Positions 17,458-26,915 of a DNA stretch of 64,000 bases are shown here, piece by piece. The stretch lies in the NCBI GenBank assembly GCA_910586015.1, contig CAJUGJ010000004.1:62001-126000 (forward strand). The letters run 5' to 3'. Position 1 is the stretch's first letter. Every line of letters begins with the position of its first letter. Position numbers and translations under genes: made by a program. This stretch comes from an uncultured Lachnospiraceae bacterium. Lineage in GTDB: Bacteria; Bacillota; Clostridia; Lachnospirales; Lachnospiraceae. The notes below the pieces were generated by a model that saw only the letters and a list, made by a program, of their open reading frames with translations, ran no database searches and was not told the DNA's origin.

Positions 17458-19250
17458 AGCAATCCTCTTTTACAAAAATTCTGATAGCGAAAACTTTCAT
17501 ATTCTTCTTTATCAATAAAAGGTGCCATATCATCAATATTGGAAGATACAATACTTCCATCTTCACTTTTTCTATTCATAACACGTGGTTCAATTACTTG
17601 CTCTGGATCTTGTGGCCACTCACAAATAATCAGTTTATCATCTGCATATATTTCATCTAGTTTACTATCTAAATCATTATGATCCTTTATTTTAATATAT
17701 GGAATCTCAAAGGCGGCTGCAACTTTTGAAAAATCTGGCATTTCTACTCCTGTATCACAAGTACATCCAGTATATCTTCCTTCAAACATATTAGATTGAG
17801 AACGAACAATTCCTCTATATCCTCCATTACAGCTAATAAACAACTTAATTGGAAGATTATAATGCTTCATTGTCATAAGTTCCTGTATATTTAACATAAA
17901 ACTTCCATCACCAGTTATTAAAGTCACTGTTTTCTTTGCTGCAACAGCAGCACCAATTACCGCAGGCAAATCATATCCCATAGAACCACAATTCATGTTA
18001 TTGATAATACGCTGTTTTTCTTTCTCTATTCCTATCTGAAGAATATGGGCAGCAATGGTACTATTTCCCAACACAATAATAGAATCATCCTGAAGCCTTT
18101 TTTGCAGATGCTTTGCAAAAAAGTATGGATTTACCTGATTTTTTTTCTCTATACTAAATTTTTCTTGATAAATAGGAAATTTTTCACGTAATATATTACA
18201 ATATGCAAACCAATTTTCTTTATCTTCAAAATGACAGTCATCTCGTTTTAATAAATCATCAATTACTGTTTCAATATCAATACAGATTGGTATATCAATT
18301 CTTAATGTTGGCTTTTTTAACTCATTTTCATCCACATCAAACACAATTCGTTTTGAGTTTGGAGAAAACTGTTTATAGTTAAAGCCAATTTGTCTAAATG
18401 TCATACGGCATCCCATACCTATAATTAAATCTGCATTCTGCATCATAAAATTACCAGCTCTTCCACCAATGATACCAAAATTACCATAATAGATAGAATC
18501 GTTTGTAGTAAATAAATCTGCATTATACGTTGCTGCAATTATTGGTATATTCATCTGCTTTGCAAGAGTACGAAATTTTTCTATATATCCAGTACTTCTC
18601 AATGCCGAACCCGCTAAAATAACCGGACGTTTTGCCTGTTTAATTTCATGAATAAAGCCATCTATATCCCAACTCTTCTTTTCTTTTGGACATACAAAAT
18701 GTCTAATACTATCTGTATCAATTTCACGGCTTTGGATATCCATTGGAATATCAATCCAACATGGACCTTTTCTTCCATTTACTGAAAGATATAATGCCTT
18801 TTCTAATTCAAAGATTACATCCTCTGCTTTTTTAACCATAACTGCATATTTGGTTAAATTCTTTACTGTAGTTACAATATCATGTTCTTGTTCCCCCATG
18901 AATCGAAGTGGCAATCCTGTACTATCCACACAAGTTTCATATCTTACTTGTCCAGAAATAACAAGCATTGGATAGTTATCTTGAAATGCCCCTAATACCC
19001 CTGTTATTGCATTTGTTCCTCCCGGACCGGTTGTTACACAAACAACTGCAGGTTTTCCCTTTGCCCTAACATATCCTTCTGCTGCCATAGCACATGCCTG
19101 TTCATGCTGGTTATAAGTTACATTTAATCGGCTACTATGTCCAAACGCATCATTTAAAAACATAGCACCCCCACCTACTAAACTGAAAATATCTTCAATT
19201 TCATTATCTGCTAGGAAATCCGCAATAATATCCGCAATTCTTTTTCGCAT
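17454..19250 (-). CDS. ThDP-dependent acetolactate-synthase-like enzyme
   Basis: A 598-aa three-domain thiamine-diphosphate enzyme: N-terminal Pyr domain with the activating Glu in NQHEQACAMAAEGY, central domain, and C-terminal PP domain with GDGSFMLNIQEL and CNGGY. In sugar clusters such homologues (YerE type) add a pyruvate-derived acetyl group to a CDP-4-keto-3,6-dideoxyhexose. RfbF/G/H homologues lie in the same operon, so this role is the leading inference; amino-acid biosynthesis is unlikely given the context. The start is MRKRIADII because the GGAGG site overlaps the upstream in-frame ATG. Confidence 0.8.
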   Translation of the reverse strand: MRKRIADIIADFLADNEIEDIFSLVGGGAMFLNDAFGHSSRLNVTYNQHEQACAMAAEGYVRAKGKPAVVCVTTGPGGTNAITGVLGAFQDNYPMLVISGQVRYETCVDSTGLPLRFMGEQEHDIVTTVKNLTKYAVMVKKAEDVIFELEKALYLSVNGRKGPCWIDIPMDIQSREIDTDSIRHFVCPKEKKSWDIDGFIHEIKQAKRPVILAGSALRSTGYIEKFRTLAKQMNIPIIAATYNADLFTTNDSIYYGNFGIIGGRAGNFMMQNADLIIGMGCRMTFRQIGFNYKQFSPNSKRIVFDVDENELKKPTLRIDIPICIDIETVIDDLLKRDDCHFEDKENWFAYCNILREKFPIYQEKFSIEKKNQVNPYFFAKHLQKRLQDDSIIVLGNSTIAAHILQIGIEKEKQRIINNMNCGSMGYDLPAVIGAAVAAKKTVTLITGDGSFMLNIQELMTMKHYNLPIKLFISCNGGYRGIVRSQSNMFEGRYTGCTCDTGVEMPDFSKVAAAFEIPYIKIKDHNDLDSKLDEIYADDKLIICEWPQDPEQVIEPRVMNRKSEDGSIVSSNIDDMAPFIDKEEYESFRYQNFCKRGLL

Positions 19251-19310
19251 TTTTTCCTCCATACTGCAATTATTTTTTAGGAACAGCTATCAAAAATTTT
19301 AATTTTAATC

Positions 19311-20366
19311 TTATTTCTCCAAGATAATTTTTTTCAGCTTTTTATTCCAAGCTAGTTTTATCAGTTTAATGATGATAAAATAAATAATACTTACTGCAAC
19401 TGTAAATCCTGCCATTGCAATAACTTTATATTCAAATGACTTTTTTGGGAAACAACCTAATGCCAAACGTTTTCCAGTATTATGATTGAGGTAAATAGCT
19501 AAACTAATAGGAGCAAAAAAACGCATCCATTTAAATTGAAATAAATAAGAAATATAGGATACTTTACTAAAAGAGATTGCTATTGCAATTGGAAGCAACA
19601 TCATCACAGAATAAATTATTTTTGAATTTACACTATAATGAAAAACTGTATCAAAAAAAATAAAATATAATACTATCTCTGCAAAGGTTACTATATATCT
19701 TTGTACTTTACTTTTTATATTTTCGGAAAACCAATAGGTAAGCTTCCAACTGATTGCTCCTATACACAACCCCATAACTGCACGAATTATTGTATAAAGA
19801 ACGATGCCATTAAATGTATGTGCACCATACGGCTGAGTATTAAACATATAGCCAAATAATATGATTGCTGTAATCGGAGCAAAAACATGAACATAAAAAT
19901 CACGATTTTTTATCATAATATATGCTAATGGCAACATAGCAATAAATAATGCTGATATATACCAAGTAGGTCCATTTGTCATGAAAAAATATACTCCACT
20001 TTCTTCTAATAACAGAATCTCTGGAATAGATTGTAATAATACCTGTTTCACATCTCCATAAGAAATAGCATAAGTAATTATCGAAATTCCTAATGCAATC
20101 CAATATGGCAATAGTATGTTTTTTATTTTATGCAGCACAAATCTATTAGCTTGTTCTCCATACTCCCCATCCGATTTTTCTGTCGTCGTATTTAACATCA
20201 TCATTCCTGATACGATAAAAAAATAAAAAACACTTACAAGCCCCAATGTTGGAAATAATGGTGAATCCGATATTGTGTTAGGAGTAATATAAATTGTATG
20301 TGCAACAAAAACAAATATCGAAAAAATTAATTTAAAAAAATCCAACTGATAATTTCTATTCTTCAA
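19311..20366 (-). CDS. Acyltransferase 3 family membrane protein (O-acyltransferase), copy 2
   Basis: A roughly 351-aa membrane O-acyltransferase with about ten hydrophobic helices. It has the N-terminal NYQLDFFKLIFSIFVFVAHT region, where the conserved His of this family lies in VAHT. It likely acetylates the surface polysaccharide. The best start is TTG at 20366: GGAGAA lies 7 nt upstream and it aligns exactly with the start of the paralogue next door. The upstream ATG (20381) overlaps that ribosome site. It overlaps the preceding gene by 11 nt. Confidence 0.85.
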   Translation of the reverse strand: MKNRNYQLDFFKLIFSIFVFVAHTIYITPNTISDSPLFPTLGLVSVFYFFIVSGMMMLNTTTEKSDGEYGEQANRFVLHKIKNILLPYWIALGISIITYAISYGDVKQVLLQSIPEILLLEESGVYFFMTNGPTWYISALFIAMLPLAYIMIKNRDFYVHVFAPITAIILFGYMFNTQPYGAHTFNGIVLYTIIRAVMGLCIGAISWKLTYWFSENIKSKVQRYIVTFAEIVLYFIFFDTVFHYSVNSKIIYSVMMLLPIAIAISFSKVSYISYLFQFKWMRFFAPISLAIYLNHNTGKRLALGCFPKKSFEYKVIAMAGFTVAVSIIYFIIIKLIKLAWNKKLKKIILEK

Positions 20367-21456
20367 TCTTCTGTTCTCCATTTGTAAAATATTTTTTTAG
20401 CTTCCTATTCCAAAGAACTCTAAAAAATTTTATAATTCCAAAGTATAGTAAGCATAGTACCATTGTCAGTACTGCACTAATTAAAACTCCTTTTTTGTAC
20501 CCTAAATTCCTAAAGTATTTTATTGTGATTTGTACTGCACCAGAATGATTTAAATAAATAGCTAAAGAAAGCGGTGCCACCCACCGAAATATTTTTAAAT
20601 GAAATAACTTTGCTAGATAACTTTTTTCACTAAATGCTATAGCAATGGTAATTGGTAAAAGTAGCATCACAGAATACTCTAAAACATACCACTGTTCTTT
20701 TTGGAGAATAACAGAAAAGAAAATACTCCATGATATTATTTCAATTAATGAAATCAATATACGTTGTGGTTTCTTTATAATACCTTTTCTTAATCTGTCA
20801 AAAATCAGCCATGCAATTACTCCAAAACAAATTCCAGCAAAGGCTCTAATAACTGCACCATTGAAATAAGTCTGAAATTCTAGTTCGCTTAAATGCGGTT
20901 TTTTACTAAACATCCAACCAAATGTTAAGATTGCCCCTAAAGGTGCAAAAACATGAACAAAAAAGTCTGTTTTTTTAGCCATAAGATAATATAATGGAAG
21001 CATTACAATCAACATAGCGGAAATGTACCAATTTGGTGGATTGTTAATTTGAGGTAAAATTCCTCCCCCATTTACAGCAAATATCTCTGGAAACATACGA
21101 AATATAATCTGATTTACAGTTTTAGGATTTTTCGCATATAAAATTATCTGTATTAATGTTCTAAGTATAAGTGCAACCCAATATGGAATTGCTAGATATT
21201 GGAATTTCTTTAATACATAAGAGAGTGCTGCCTTTCCACTTTCATCATTATTTTGTATATTACTTTTTCGCATAAAACTATCAACCATTAACATTCCTGA
21301 AAGTACAAAAAAGAAGTGTACACTTATCCAACCAAGTCCTGTTGGAATATAAAAATTTGTATTTTTATTTATTAGTGCATGTGTATGGGATAAAAATACA
21401 CATCCTGTAAAGATTAATTTTAAAAAGTCTAATTGGTAATTTCTTTGATTTTTCAT
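20356..21456 (-). CDS. Acyltransferase 3 family membrane protein (O-acyltransferase), copy 1
   Basis: A 366-aa paralogue of the following gene, with NYQLDFLKLIFTGCVFLSHTHAL at the start, the family's His in LSHTH, and FFVLSGMLMV in the second helix. It has about ten membrane segments. It probably adds an acetyl or similar group to a sugar of the polymer; two copies suggest two modification sites. Its start is 6 bp downstream of the preceding stop. Confidence 0.88.
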   Translation of the reverse strand: MKNQRNYQLDFLKLIFTGCVFLSHTHALINKNTNFYIPTGLGWISVHFFFVLSGMLMVDSFMRKSNIQNNDESGKAALSYVLKKFQYLAIPYWVALILRTLIQIILYAKNPKTVNQIIFRMFPEIFAVNGGGILPQINNPPNWYISAMLIVMLPLYYLMAKKTDFFVHVFAPLGAILTFGWMFSKKPHLSELEFQTYFNGAVIRAFAGICFGVIAWLIFDRLRKGIIKKPQRILISLIEIISWSIFFSVILQKEQWYVLEYSVMLLLPITIAIAFSEKSYLAKLFHLKIFRWVAPLSLAIYLNHSGAVQITIKYFRNLGYKKGVLISAVLTMVLCLLYFGIIKFFRVLWNRKLKKYFTNGEQKIEE

Positions 21457-21462
21457 ACTTTT

Positions 21463-23181
21463 TTAATCACTTTGACTATTATATATGATTTTTACAAACT
21501 GTTTTGCTGCTTCCTGATAATAAATATCATTTAAATTCCATGTAAATCTTCCATATTTATGAGCAAACTGGCAATAATTAAATTCTTTCTGAATTTCTAC
21601 AACATTAATTTGATTTATATTTTTTTCTAAAATGTCATAATATTTTTCTAGTACTGTATTAATTTTTGTTATTGTTTTTAATTCTTTTTCATCAAATTTA
21701 ATTATATTCCTATATTCATCTTCATACTGTTCAACTAAATATGTTTTTAATAAAATTATTTTTTTTGTATTAAAGTTTGTTTTTAAAAAGTCTAAAAAAG
21801 CGTTATATTTTTCTTTCCATAAATCATAGTTACAGTCATATAAAGAAATTGTGTCTTGATATACAAAATTTGTATCATTTAATGCTTCACTAACAGTAAT
21901 AAAAGAATTTTGATATGGTATAACTCCAAACCGTTCCTCTAAAAAATCAATAAATAAAAAATCGATTGTTTCACAAGATAAAATGGATAAAAACTCTTTG
22001 TTAAAATCCGCTTTTACCATTTTTTCTCTAAATGGGTTTGTTGGCATTGCAATATCTTTTGGTAATTTAACTGCTGGAGACATTAAACTTATAATACTAC
22101 AATTACTATATTGATAAATTAATTTACTTTGGCTATTTGAGCACAGTTCCATAACAGATGCTCTTAAATTATAACTTCCAAAAATTCCAAATTTATAATT
22201 CGCTTTTGCAAATTTATTTCCAAATCCTGTATATTCTTGTACTAATTCATAAAAAGATTTTTCATTTAATGATAACTGTTTTAAAAACTTTTCTTGGTCT
22301 GGATGATTTTTATAAGGATAACATGCTCCTGGATTTCCTCTATAAATTATATTCACATCAACTTCCATAACTGTCATTTCATTTTTTAATGTTTCTAATA
22401 TAGAAAGTCCTTTATCAGAATGTGTAATAACTGCTGAAACTCCCATTGAATGAAATACTTCAGGAGCATTATTCTCACATCCCCAAAAATCTCCTATAGA
22501 TAGATCAGCATAAATATTATTTGATTTCAATTTAAACTTACAATTTGCACATGAAGGAAGTATTGCTAAGTGTTTAGCATAGGCAATAGTAAAAGAGTCA
22601 TTTTCTCTTGATAAAATATATTCTTGTCCATCTTTTGTTTTTATACGAATATGTGGGTATTTCCACCCCTTTCCTGTTTCATTTAGGAAACGCTCCTCCA
22701 TAATTTTATATCTTGATTCATATTCAATAATTTCTTGTTTTAACTCTTTAGATAAATCTTCAATATATTTTTTCCAAGCAGTAGTTACTATTACTCCAGA
22801 ACAAAACACTTGTATAATTATTAAGTTATCATATTGCATTTTTAAAAATTTCGTCAATCCTGCTGCCTGACATGGAGTTCCAGAAAATAATACTTTCCTT
22901 CCTTTTAATAAATGTTCTTTTATATCTTTATATGAATTTTTTATATTACTTTGAACATACTTCGATTTTCGTAATTTTTCTAATTCCAATAAATTTTCTG
23001 CCGATTGATGGATTATATTTAGGTTTTCATCATATGCTGCACCATATACAATCCCCCCCTGCTCTAGTACTCTTTTAGCAACAGCAAAAAAAACTCCACC
23101 TGAAGTACTTCTTTGTAATTGTTCTATATTTTTTAAGGTACATGCAAATCCTCTATTCACTTTTTTATCATCTAAAATCAA
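21463..23181 (-). CDS. F420-hydrogenase beta-like domain fused to a DUF6270-like domain
   Basis: 572 aa. Residues 1 to about 330 match the FrhB/FdhB C-terminal family (GGVFFAVAKRVLEQGGIVYGAAYD; KVLFSGTPCQAAGL; CANCKFK; DLSIGDFWG), which often accompanies polysaccharide pyruvyltransferases. The N-terminal ferredoxin-type 4Fe-4S domain of full-length relatives is absent. From about 345 (FGIFGSYNLRAS) a second domain resembling DUF6270 (GSC-like motif) begins. The start is TTG with AAGGAG 8 nt upstream. It is directly upstream of nothing else odd and adjacent to the pyruvyltransferase gene, suggesting joint action; the reaction is unknown. Confidence 0.72.
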   Translation of the reverse strand: MILDDKKVNRGFACTLKNIEQLQRSTSGGVFFAVAKRVLEQGGIVYGAAYDENLNIIHQSAENLLELEKLRKSKYVQSNIKNSYKDIKEHLLKGRKVLFSGTPCQAAGLTKFLKMQYDNLIIIQVFCSGVIVTTAWKKYIEDLSKELKQEIIEYESRYKIMEERFLNETGKGWKYPHIRIKTKDGQEYILSRENDSFTIAYAKHLAILPSCANCKFKLKSNNIYADLSIGDFWGCENNAPEVFHSMGVSAVITHSDKGLSILETLKNEMTVMEVDVNIIYRGNPGACYPYKNHPDQEKFLKQLSLNEKSFYELVQEYTGFGNKFAKANYKFGIFGSYNLRASVMELCSNSQSKLIYQYSNCSIISLMSPAVKLPKDIAMPTNPFREKMVKADFNKEFLSILSCETIDFLFIDFLEERFGVIPYQNSFITVSEALNDTNFVYQDTISLYDCNYDLWKEKYNAFLDFLKTNFNTKKIILLKTYLVEQYEDEYRNIIKFDEKELKTITKINTVLEKYYDILEKNINQINVVEIQKEFNYCQFAHKYGRFTWNLNDIYYQEAAKQFVKIIYNSQSD

Positions 23182-23216
23182 TTTTTTTCTCCTTGTTCTA
23201 CCTGTCTGTTACATTT

Positions 23217-24275
23217 CTACAAAAGTGCAGTCTTTAAAAAATTTAAAGAATCTCCCCTAAATTTTAACAATTTTTCATAAACAGCATCATAATCAATATC
23301 TAATGATACCTCTTCTGGTCTAAGATAGTCATAAACAAGTCGATCTTTCATTCCAAGAGCTTTAAGTAAACTTTCAAATCTTGAACCTGTTTTTTTATCT
23401 ACATAAACATAAAAGGGTTTTCTAAATATAATTGAGAAGATCATTGCATGATATGATTTTGTAATAACAAGCGAGGCATCGGATATATAGGATAAAAATT
23501 CTATCGGTCCATAAAATCGAGTACTTATAGATTTATATGGAAAAATTCCTTCTGGAATTTCTGCAAAAGTATGCACTACATCATATTGATGTAAACGACT
23601 ATATTTATTTATCATACTTATTATTGCACAATCAGCAGAATGTGGTTGATAATAAAAAATATACTTGTCTGGCTTTGGCGGATTTACAGACTTTTTAAGT
23701 TGTTCATAAATATCTCGATCAAGTAAAAGGGTAGGATCGCATACAAAATATGTCTTCTTATCTGTAAATTTATTTATATATTCGCAATGAATACTTTCTC
23801 TTACAGACAAAAAATCAAATGTATTAATATACTTTTCAAAGAGTTCTGTTTTAAGTGTATCCACTTTTGCTCCTACACTTGCTGCATAAGCAATTTTTGT
23901 CTTTCCCTTTGGAACAAATGAACCAAAAAACTCAGGAATTTCCCATGCTACTGTATTCCATATTTGATCGCTACCAAAAATATATTTATCAAATATTGGT
24001 GCATTTTCTAATGTCAATTTTCTTTCTGGAGTAGTATATAATCCTATTTCCTTTCTTCGAAATTCATTAAAAATTTCATTTTTTTCAACAAGTTGTTTTT
24101 TATAACGTTCAAATCCGGGCTTAACCAATTCCGTTTGATTGCCGCAAATAAAATTTACTAACTCTGCGTGACAATCGGGACAATAGGTATTAATTGCTTT
24201 CCTCATAGCAAATGCTTGAAGTATTTCACCAAAATTATTTCCATATACTGTTGTAGTAATTCCAATCGTCTTCAT
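23217..24275 (-). CDS. Polysaccharide pyruvyltransferase family protein
   Basis: A 352-aa CsaB/WcaK-type enzyme expected to transfer pyruvate from PEP to a sugar as a ketal, adding negative charge to the polymer. The N-terminal GITTTVYGNNFGEILQAFAMRKAI, KYIFGSDQIWN and a C-terminal SDASLVITKSYHAMIFSIIFRKPF (the conserved S-x-R/Y-H motif) match the family. GGAGG lies 6 nt before the ATG. Confidence 0.88.
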   Translation of the reverse strand: MKTIGITTTVYGNNFGEILQAFAMRKAINTYCPDCHAELVNFICGNQTELVKPGFERYKKQLVEKNEIFNEFRRKEIGLYTTPERKLTLENAPIFDKYIFGSDQIWNTVAWEIPEFFGSFVPKGKTKIAYAASVGAKVDTLKTELFEKYINTFDFLSVRESIHCEYINKFTDKKTYFVCDPTLLLDRDIYEQLKKSVNPPKPDKYIFYYQPHSADCAIISMINKYSRLHQYDVVHTFAEIPEGIFPYKSISTRFYGPIEFLSYISDASLVITKSYHAMIFSIIFRKPFYVYVDKKTGSRFESLLKALGMKDRLVYDYLRPEEVSLDIDYDAVYEKLLKFRGDSLNFLKTALL

Positions 24276-24284
24276 AGATCCTCC

Positions 24285-24701
24285 CTATAAAGTAAATACA
24301 ATGTCATTTAATGATAATAACTTAGATTCTGGAATTCCTATTTTTACTAATTCATCTGCGATCTTGTTATAGTAATACACATGACATATTACAATTATAT
24401 CTACTTCTTCTTGTTTACAAATATCTTTTATATCAATCATTTGTATGCCATTAAGATTTTTAGGAAACATCTTTGCATTTTTATCTGCTATATATACAAC
24501 ATTAATTCCTTCTGCAATAGCTTCTTCTAAAAAAATATTTCCTAATGAACTCAAACTACAAATTGCTATCTTCTTATATCCATAAGCATCTAAAAAGTCT
24601 TTCATCTTCTTCCCTTTAAACTTTTTATATGTCCATTCGTGTAAAGTTACATATGAAAAAGCAAATTGATCTTTTTTATATATATCTGAATAATCCCACA
24701 T
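24285..24701 (-). CDS. Small Rossmann-like protein of unknown function
   Basis: 138 aa. A beta-alpha-beta nucleotide-binding-like core (YKKIAICSLSSLGNIFLEEAI; VVYIADKNAK) is followed by VDIIVICHVYYYNKIADELVKIGIPESKLLSLNDI, a pattern seen in the C-terminal Rossmann portions of some methyltransferases and glycosyltransferase-associated proteins. GGAGG precedes the ATG. It is part of the polysaccharide operon; the role is unknown and it may be a detached domain of a larger enzyme. Confidence 0.55.
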   Translation of the reverse strand: MWDYSDIYKKDQFAFSYVTLHEWTYKKFKGKKMKDFLDAYGYKKIAICSLSSLGNIFLEEAIAEGINVVYIADKNAKMFPKNLNGIQMIDIKDICKQEEVDIIVICHVYYYNKIADELVKIGIPESKLLSLNDIVFTL

Positions 24702-24723
24702 AATTTAATCCTCCAATTTACGT

Positions 24724-25989
24724 TTACCAATTCCCACGATCAAAAATGTACATATTTTCATAATTATTTTTGTTCCATATAATGGCAGCTCTCATTCCAG
24801 AATTCATTCCTCCTATAATACAAGTACATTTTGATAACATATACATTTCTGTAAGATAATCCAAATTTGTTTGATATTTCTGTCCATCTTCATATAAAAC
24901 ATTATCTTCGCTCGTTGGTTTATATGTATAACGTTTTCTTGGCAGAAAAATGAGTTTATCTTCAAAACAATCTTTCAGTTCATCTATTACTAATTGTGAT
25001 TCACAAGTAACAAAACAATAGTCTAACTCCCATTCCTCCATCTTTTGATTGATTAATACCTTCAATTGTTCCATGTCGGGTTGTATAGGATGATTTTTAA
25101 CAACCGCAGACCCATATGACATAGCTCTTACGCATACCCCTAATATTCTTCCTTCTTCAGGAAAGTTTTCATTGATTCGTTTTTCAAAATATGTCTTTGT
25201 TATATCATTAAATTCAAAAAGTTCTGAATATTTTGGACAGTTTATTGCTAATCTCTTTGCATAATTATTAAATGGAGATTTGAATTGTACTTCAGGAATA
25301 TATCCATAATTTCGTGTATTTTGATCAGATAAAATAACATTCTTACTTTGATAAACCTCTTCTAAAGTATAATCAGAAGGCTGTTTCCAATAATATTCCC
25401 AACAATCTGTAGTTCCATTTATTGGCATTTCTTCTTGATGTGGAAAAGTTCCATAATTTCTCCAATCAATAATAGGTATATAACCATTATTAACTGCATA
25501 AGTTAAATGTTGAAGACTTCTATAATAATGGAATAATAAATTAGAAACAGTTGTTGCCAACTCATTAGCTTCCATAAAATAATATGGGCGTATAACAAAA
25601 AAGGTCTTATCTTTATTTTTATTACCAAAACACTTTCTTTTTTGACATCCTTTGGTAAATAGCTCTCTTCTTAAACATACTCTTTTTAATGCTACTTTTC
25701 TTCCTATATTTCGTTGTGTTATATCTGTATAAAATTCATGAAAGTTATATACTGTTTCTGAATAAAATTTCTTTGGTAAAATTAAAACAATTAAAGACTG
25801 TAATATAGCAAATATAAGTGATAAAACAAAATCAAAAGGGAAAAATAATATTTTCCAAAAAATTTTTAATTCCTTTTTATTGGTCATAATAGTTTTAATT
25901 CTTGTTAGACTATATTTTAAATGTTCTTTTAACTTTCTAGGCATTATCATACTCATTATAATACCCAAAAATTTCAATAAAATGTTCAT
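24724..25989 (-). CDS. Putative glycosyltransferase, fucosyltransferase-like (copy 2)
   Basis: 421 aa. An N-terminal membrane-associated region (hydrophobic about 40-75) precedes a domain homologous to the protein at 26916: GNKNKDKTFFVIRPYY, NGYIPIIDWRNY, NGTTDCWEYYWKQPSDYTLEEVYQSKNVILS, GVCVRAMSYG...HPIQPDMEQL, FVTCESQLVIDEL, and LSKCTCIIGGMNSGMRAAII. The R...HP and LS-x-C-x-x-x-I/V-G-x-x-S-G-x-R pattern recalls GT-B alpha-1,6-fucosyltransferases (NodZ/FUT8), so a deoxyhexose transferase is inferred. GAGGTG precedes the ATG. Confidence 0.6.
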   Translation of the reverse strand: MNILLKFLGIIMSMIMPRKLKEHLKYSLTRIKTIMTNKKELKIFWKILFFPFDFVLSLIFAILQSLIVLILPKKFYSETVYNFHEFYTDITQRNIGRKVALKRVCLRRELFTKGCQKRKCFGNKNKDKTFFVIRPYYFMEANELATTVSNLLFHYYRSLQHLTYAVNNGYIPIIDWRNYGTFPHQEEMPINGTTDCWEYYWKQPSDYTLEEVYQSKNVILSDQNTRNYGYIPEVQFKSPFNNYAKRLAINCPKYSELFEFNDITKTYFEKRINENFPEEGRILGVCVRAMSYGSAVVKNHPIQPDMEQLKVLINQKMEEWELDYCFVTCESQLVIDELKDCFEDKLIFLPRKRYTYKPTSEDNVLYEDGQKYQTNLDYLTEMYMLSKCTCIIGGMNSGMRAAIIWNKNNYENMYIFDRGNW

Positions 25990-26011
25990 ATACTATCTAC
26001 ACCTCTTTAAT

Positions 26012-26902
26012 TTATTGGTAAAGCAAATCAATTATATTAATGTCCTTACTAATACTTTCATAATACCTATATAATAACTGTATCCCTAAATCTATATCTA
26101 TAAAAATTGTATTCGAAGTTTCTAATAATAAACGTTGATTATCTGCTGTGTATTCTTTTGCAAATCCTTCTTTACATACATAAATTGGTATATCTTTTCC
26201 ACTAATAGATTTAACTTTTTCAGCGATTGATAAAAGATCAATCTTTTTTCCAGAGCACATATTATAAGTATGATAGTTAGGTTTATTATCTATAAACCAC
26301 TTTACAAGGTTGCAAAAATCGTCAATATATAAATAATCAAAATAGACATTTTGTCTAATTGTAATTGGTAAATTTTTTATAGCCTTACAGCACGCCCCCG
26401 AAATAAATGTAGTACGCCAGTTTTCATATTTTCCATATAAACCAAATATACGTAGATTATAAATATTTCTGCTTTGTTCAATCTGTTTTCCTATAATATA
26501 CTTTGCCAATCCATACTCGTTTTTTGGAACTCCATTTCCTAATACAGTTTCATTAACACTAGAAATATTTTCACTTTTATCGTATTCTGCACCTGAACCA
26601 AAATATAACATTTTTCCAAATAGTTCATGATAGCGTTCTAAATTAAAAAACATACGTAAATCACTATCTAATTCATGATATATTGTGCCTTCAGCCAGTC
26701 TACGAGGATTGCAAACTGCTGCATGAATAACCACATCAAATTTATATTCCTTTAAATAATCATATACCATACTTTCTTTGGTTAAATCTAAATCCCTGCT
26801 TGATGGTGTAAAAAGTTGATATTCCTCTTTAAAATTTATCAGATATTCTTTTAAATTTAATCCTATAAAACCACTACTGCCTAGTAAAAGAATTTTTTTC
26901 AT
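26012..26902 (-). CDS. NAD-dependent epimerase/dehydratase (extended SDR)
   Basis: About 296 aa from MKKILLLGSSGFIGLNL, with the nucleotide-binding GxxGFIG, an SGAEYD segment and the catalytic YGLAK (Y-x3-K). It is expected to reduce or epimerise a nucleotide sugar. With RfbF/G/H homologues and a ThDP enzyme in the same operon, it could be the final ketoreductase (YerF- or RfbJ-like). An in-frame upstream ATG at 26947 overlaps the previous gene and is rejected. Confidence 0.82.
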   Translation of the reverse strand: MKKILLLGSSGFIGLNLKEYLINFKEEYQLFTPSSRDLDLTKESMVYDYLKEYKFDVVIHAAVCNPRRLAEGTIYHELDSDLRMFFNLERYHELFGKMLYFGSGAEYDKSENISSVNETVLGNGVPKNEYGLAKYIIGKQIEQSRNIYNLRIFGLYGKYENWRTTFISGACCKAIKNLPITIRQNVYFDYLYIDDFCNLVKWFIDNKPNYHTYNMCSGKKIDLLSIAEKVKSISGKDIPIYVCKEGFAKEYTADNQRLLLETSNTIFIDIDLGIQLLYRYYESISKDINIIDLLYQ

Positions 26903-26915
26903 AGTTAAATCTCTC

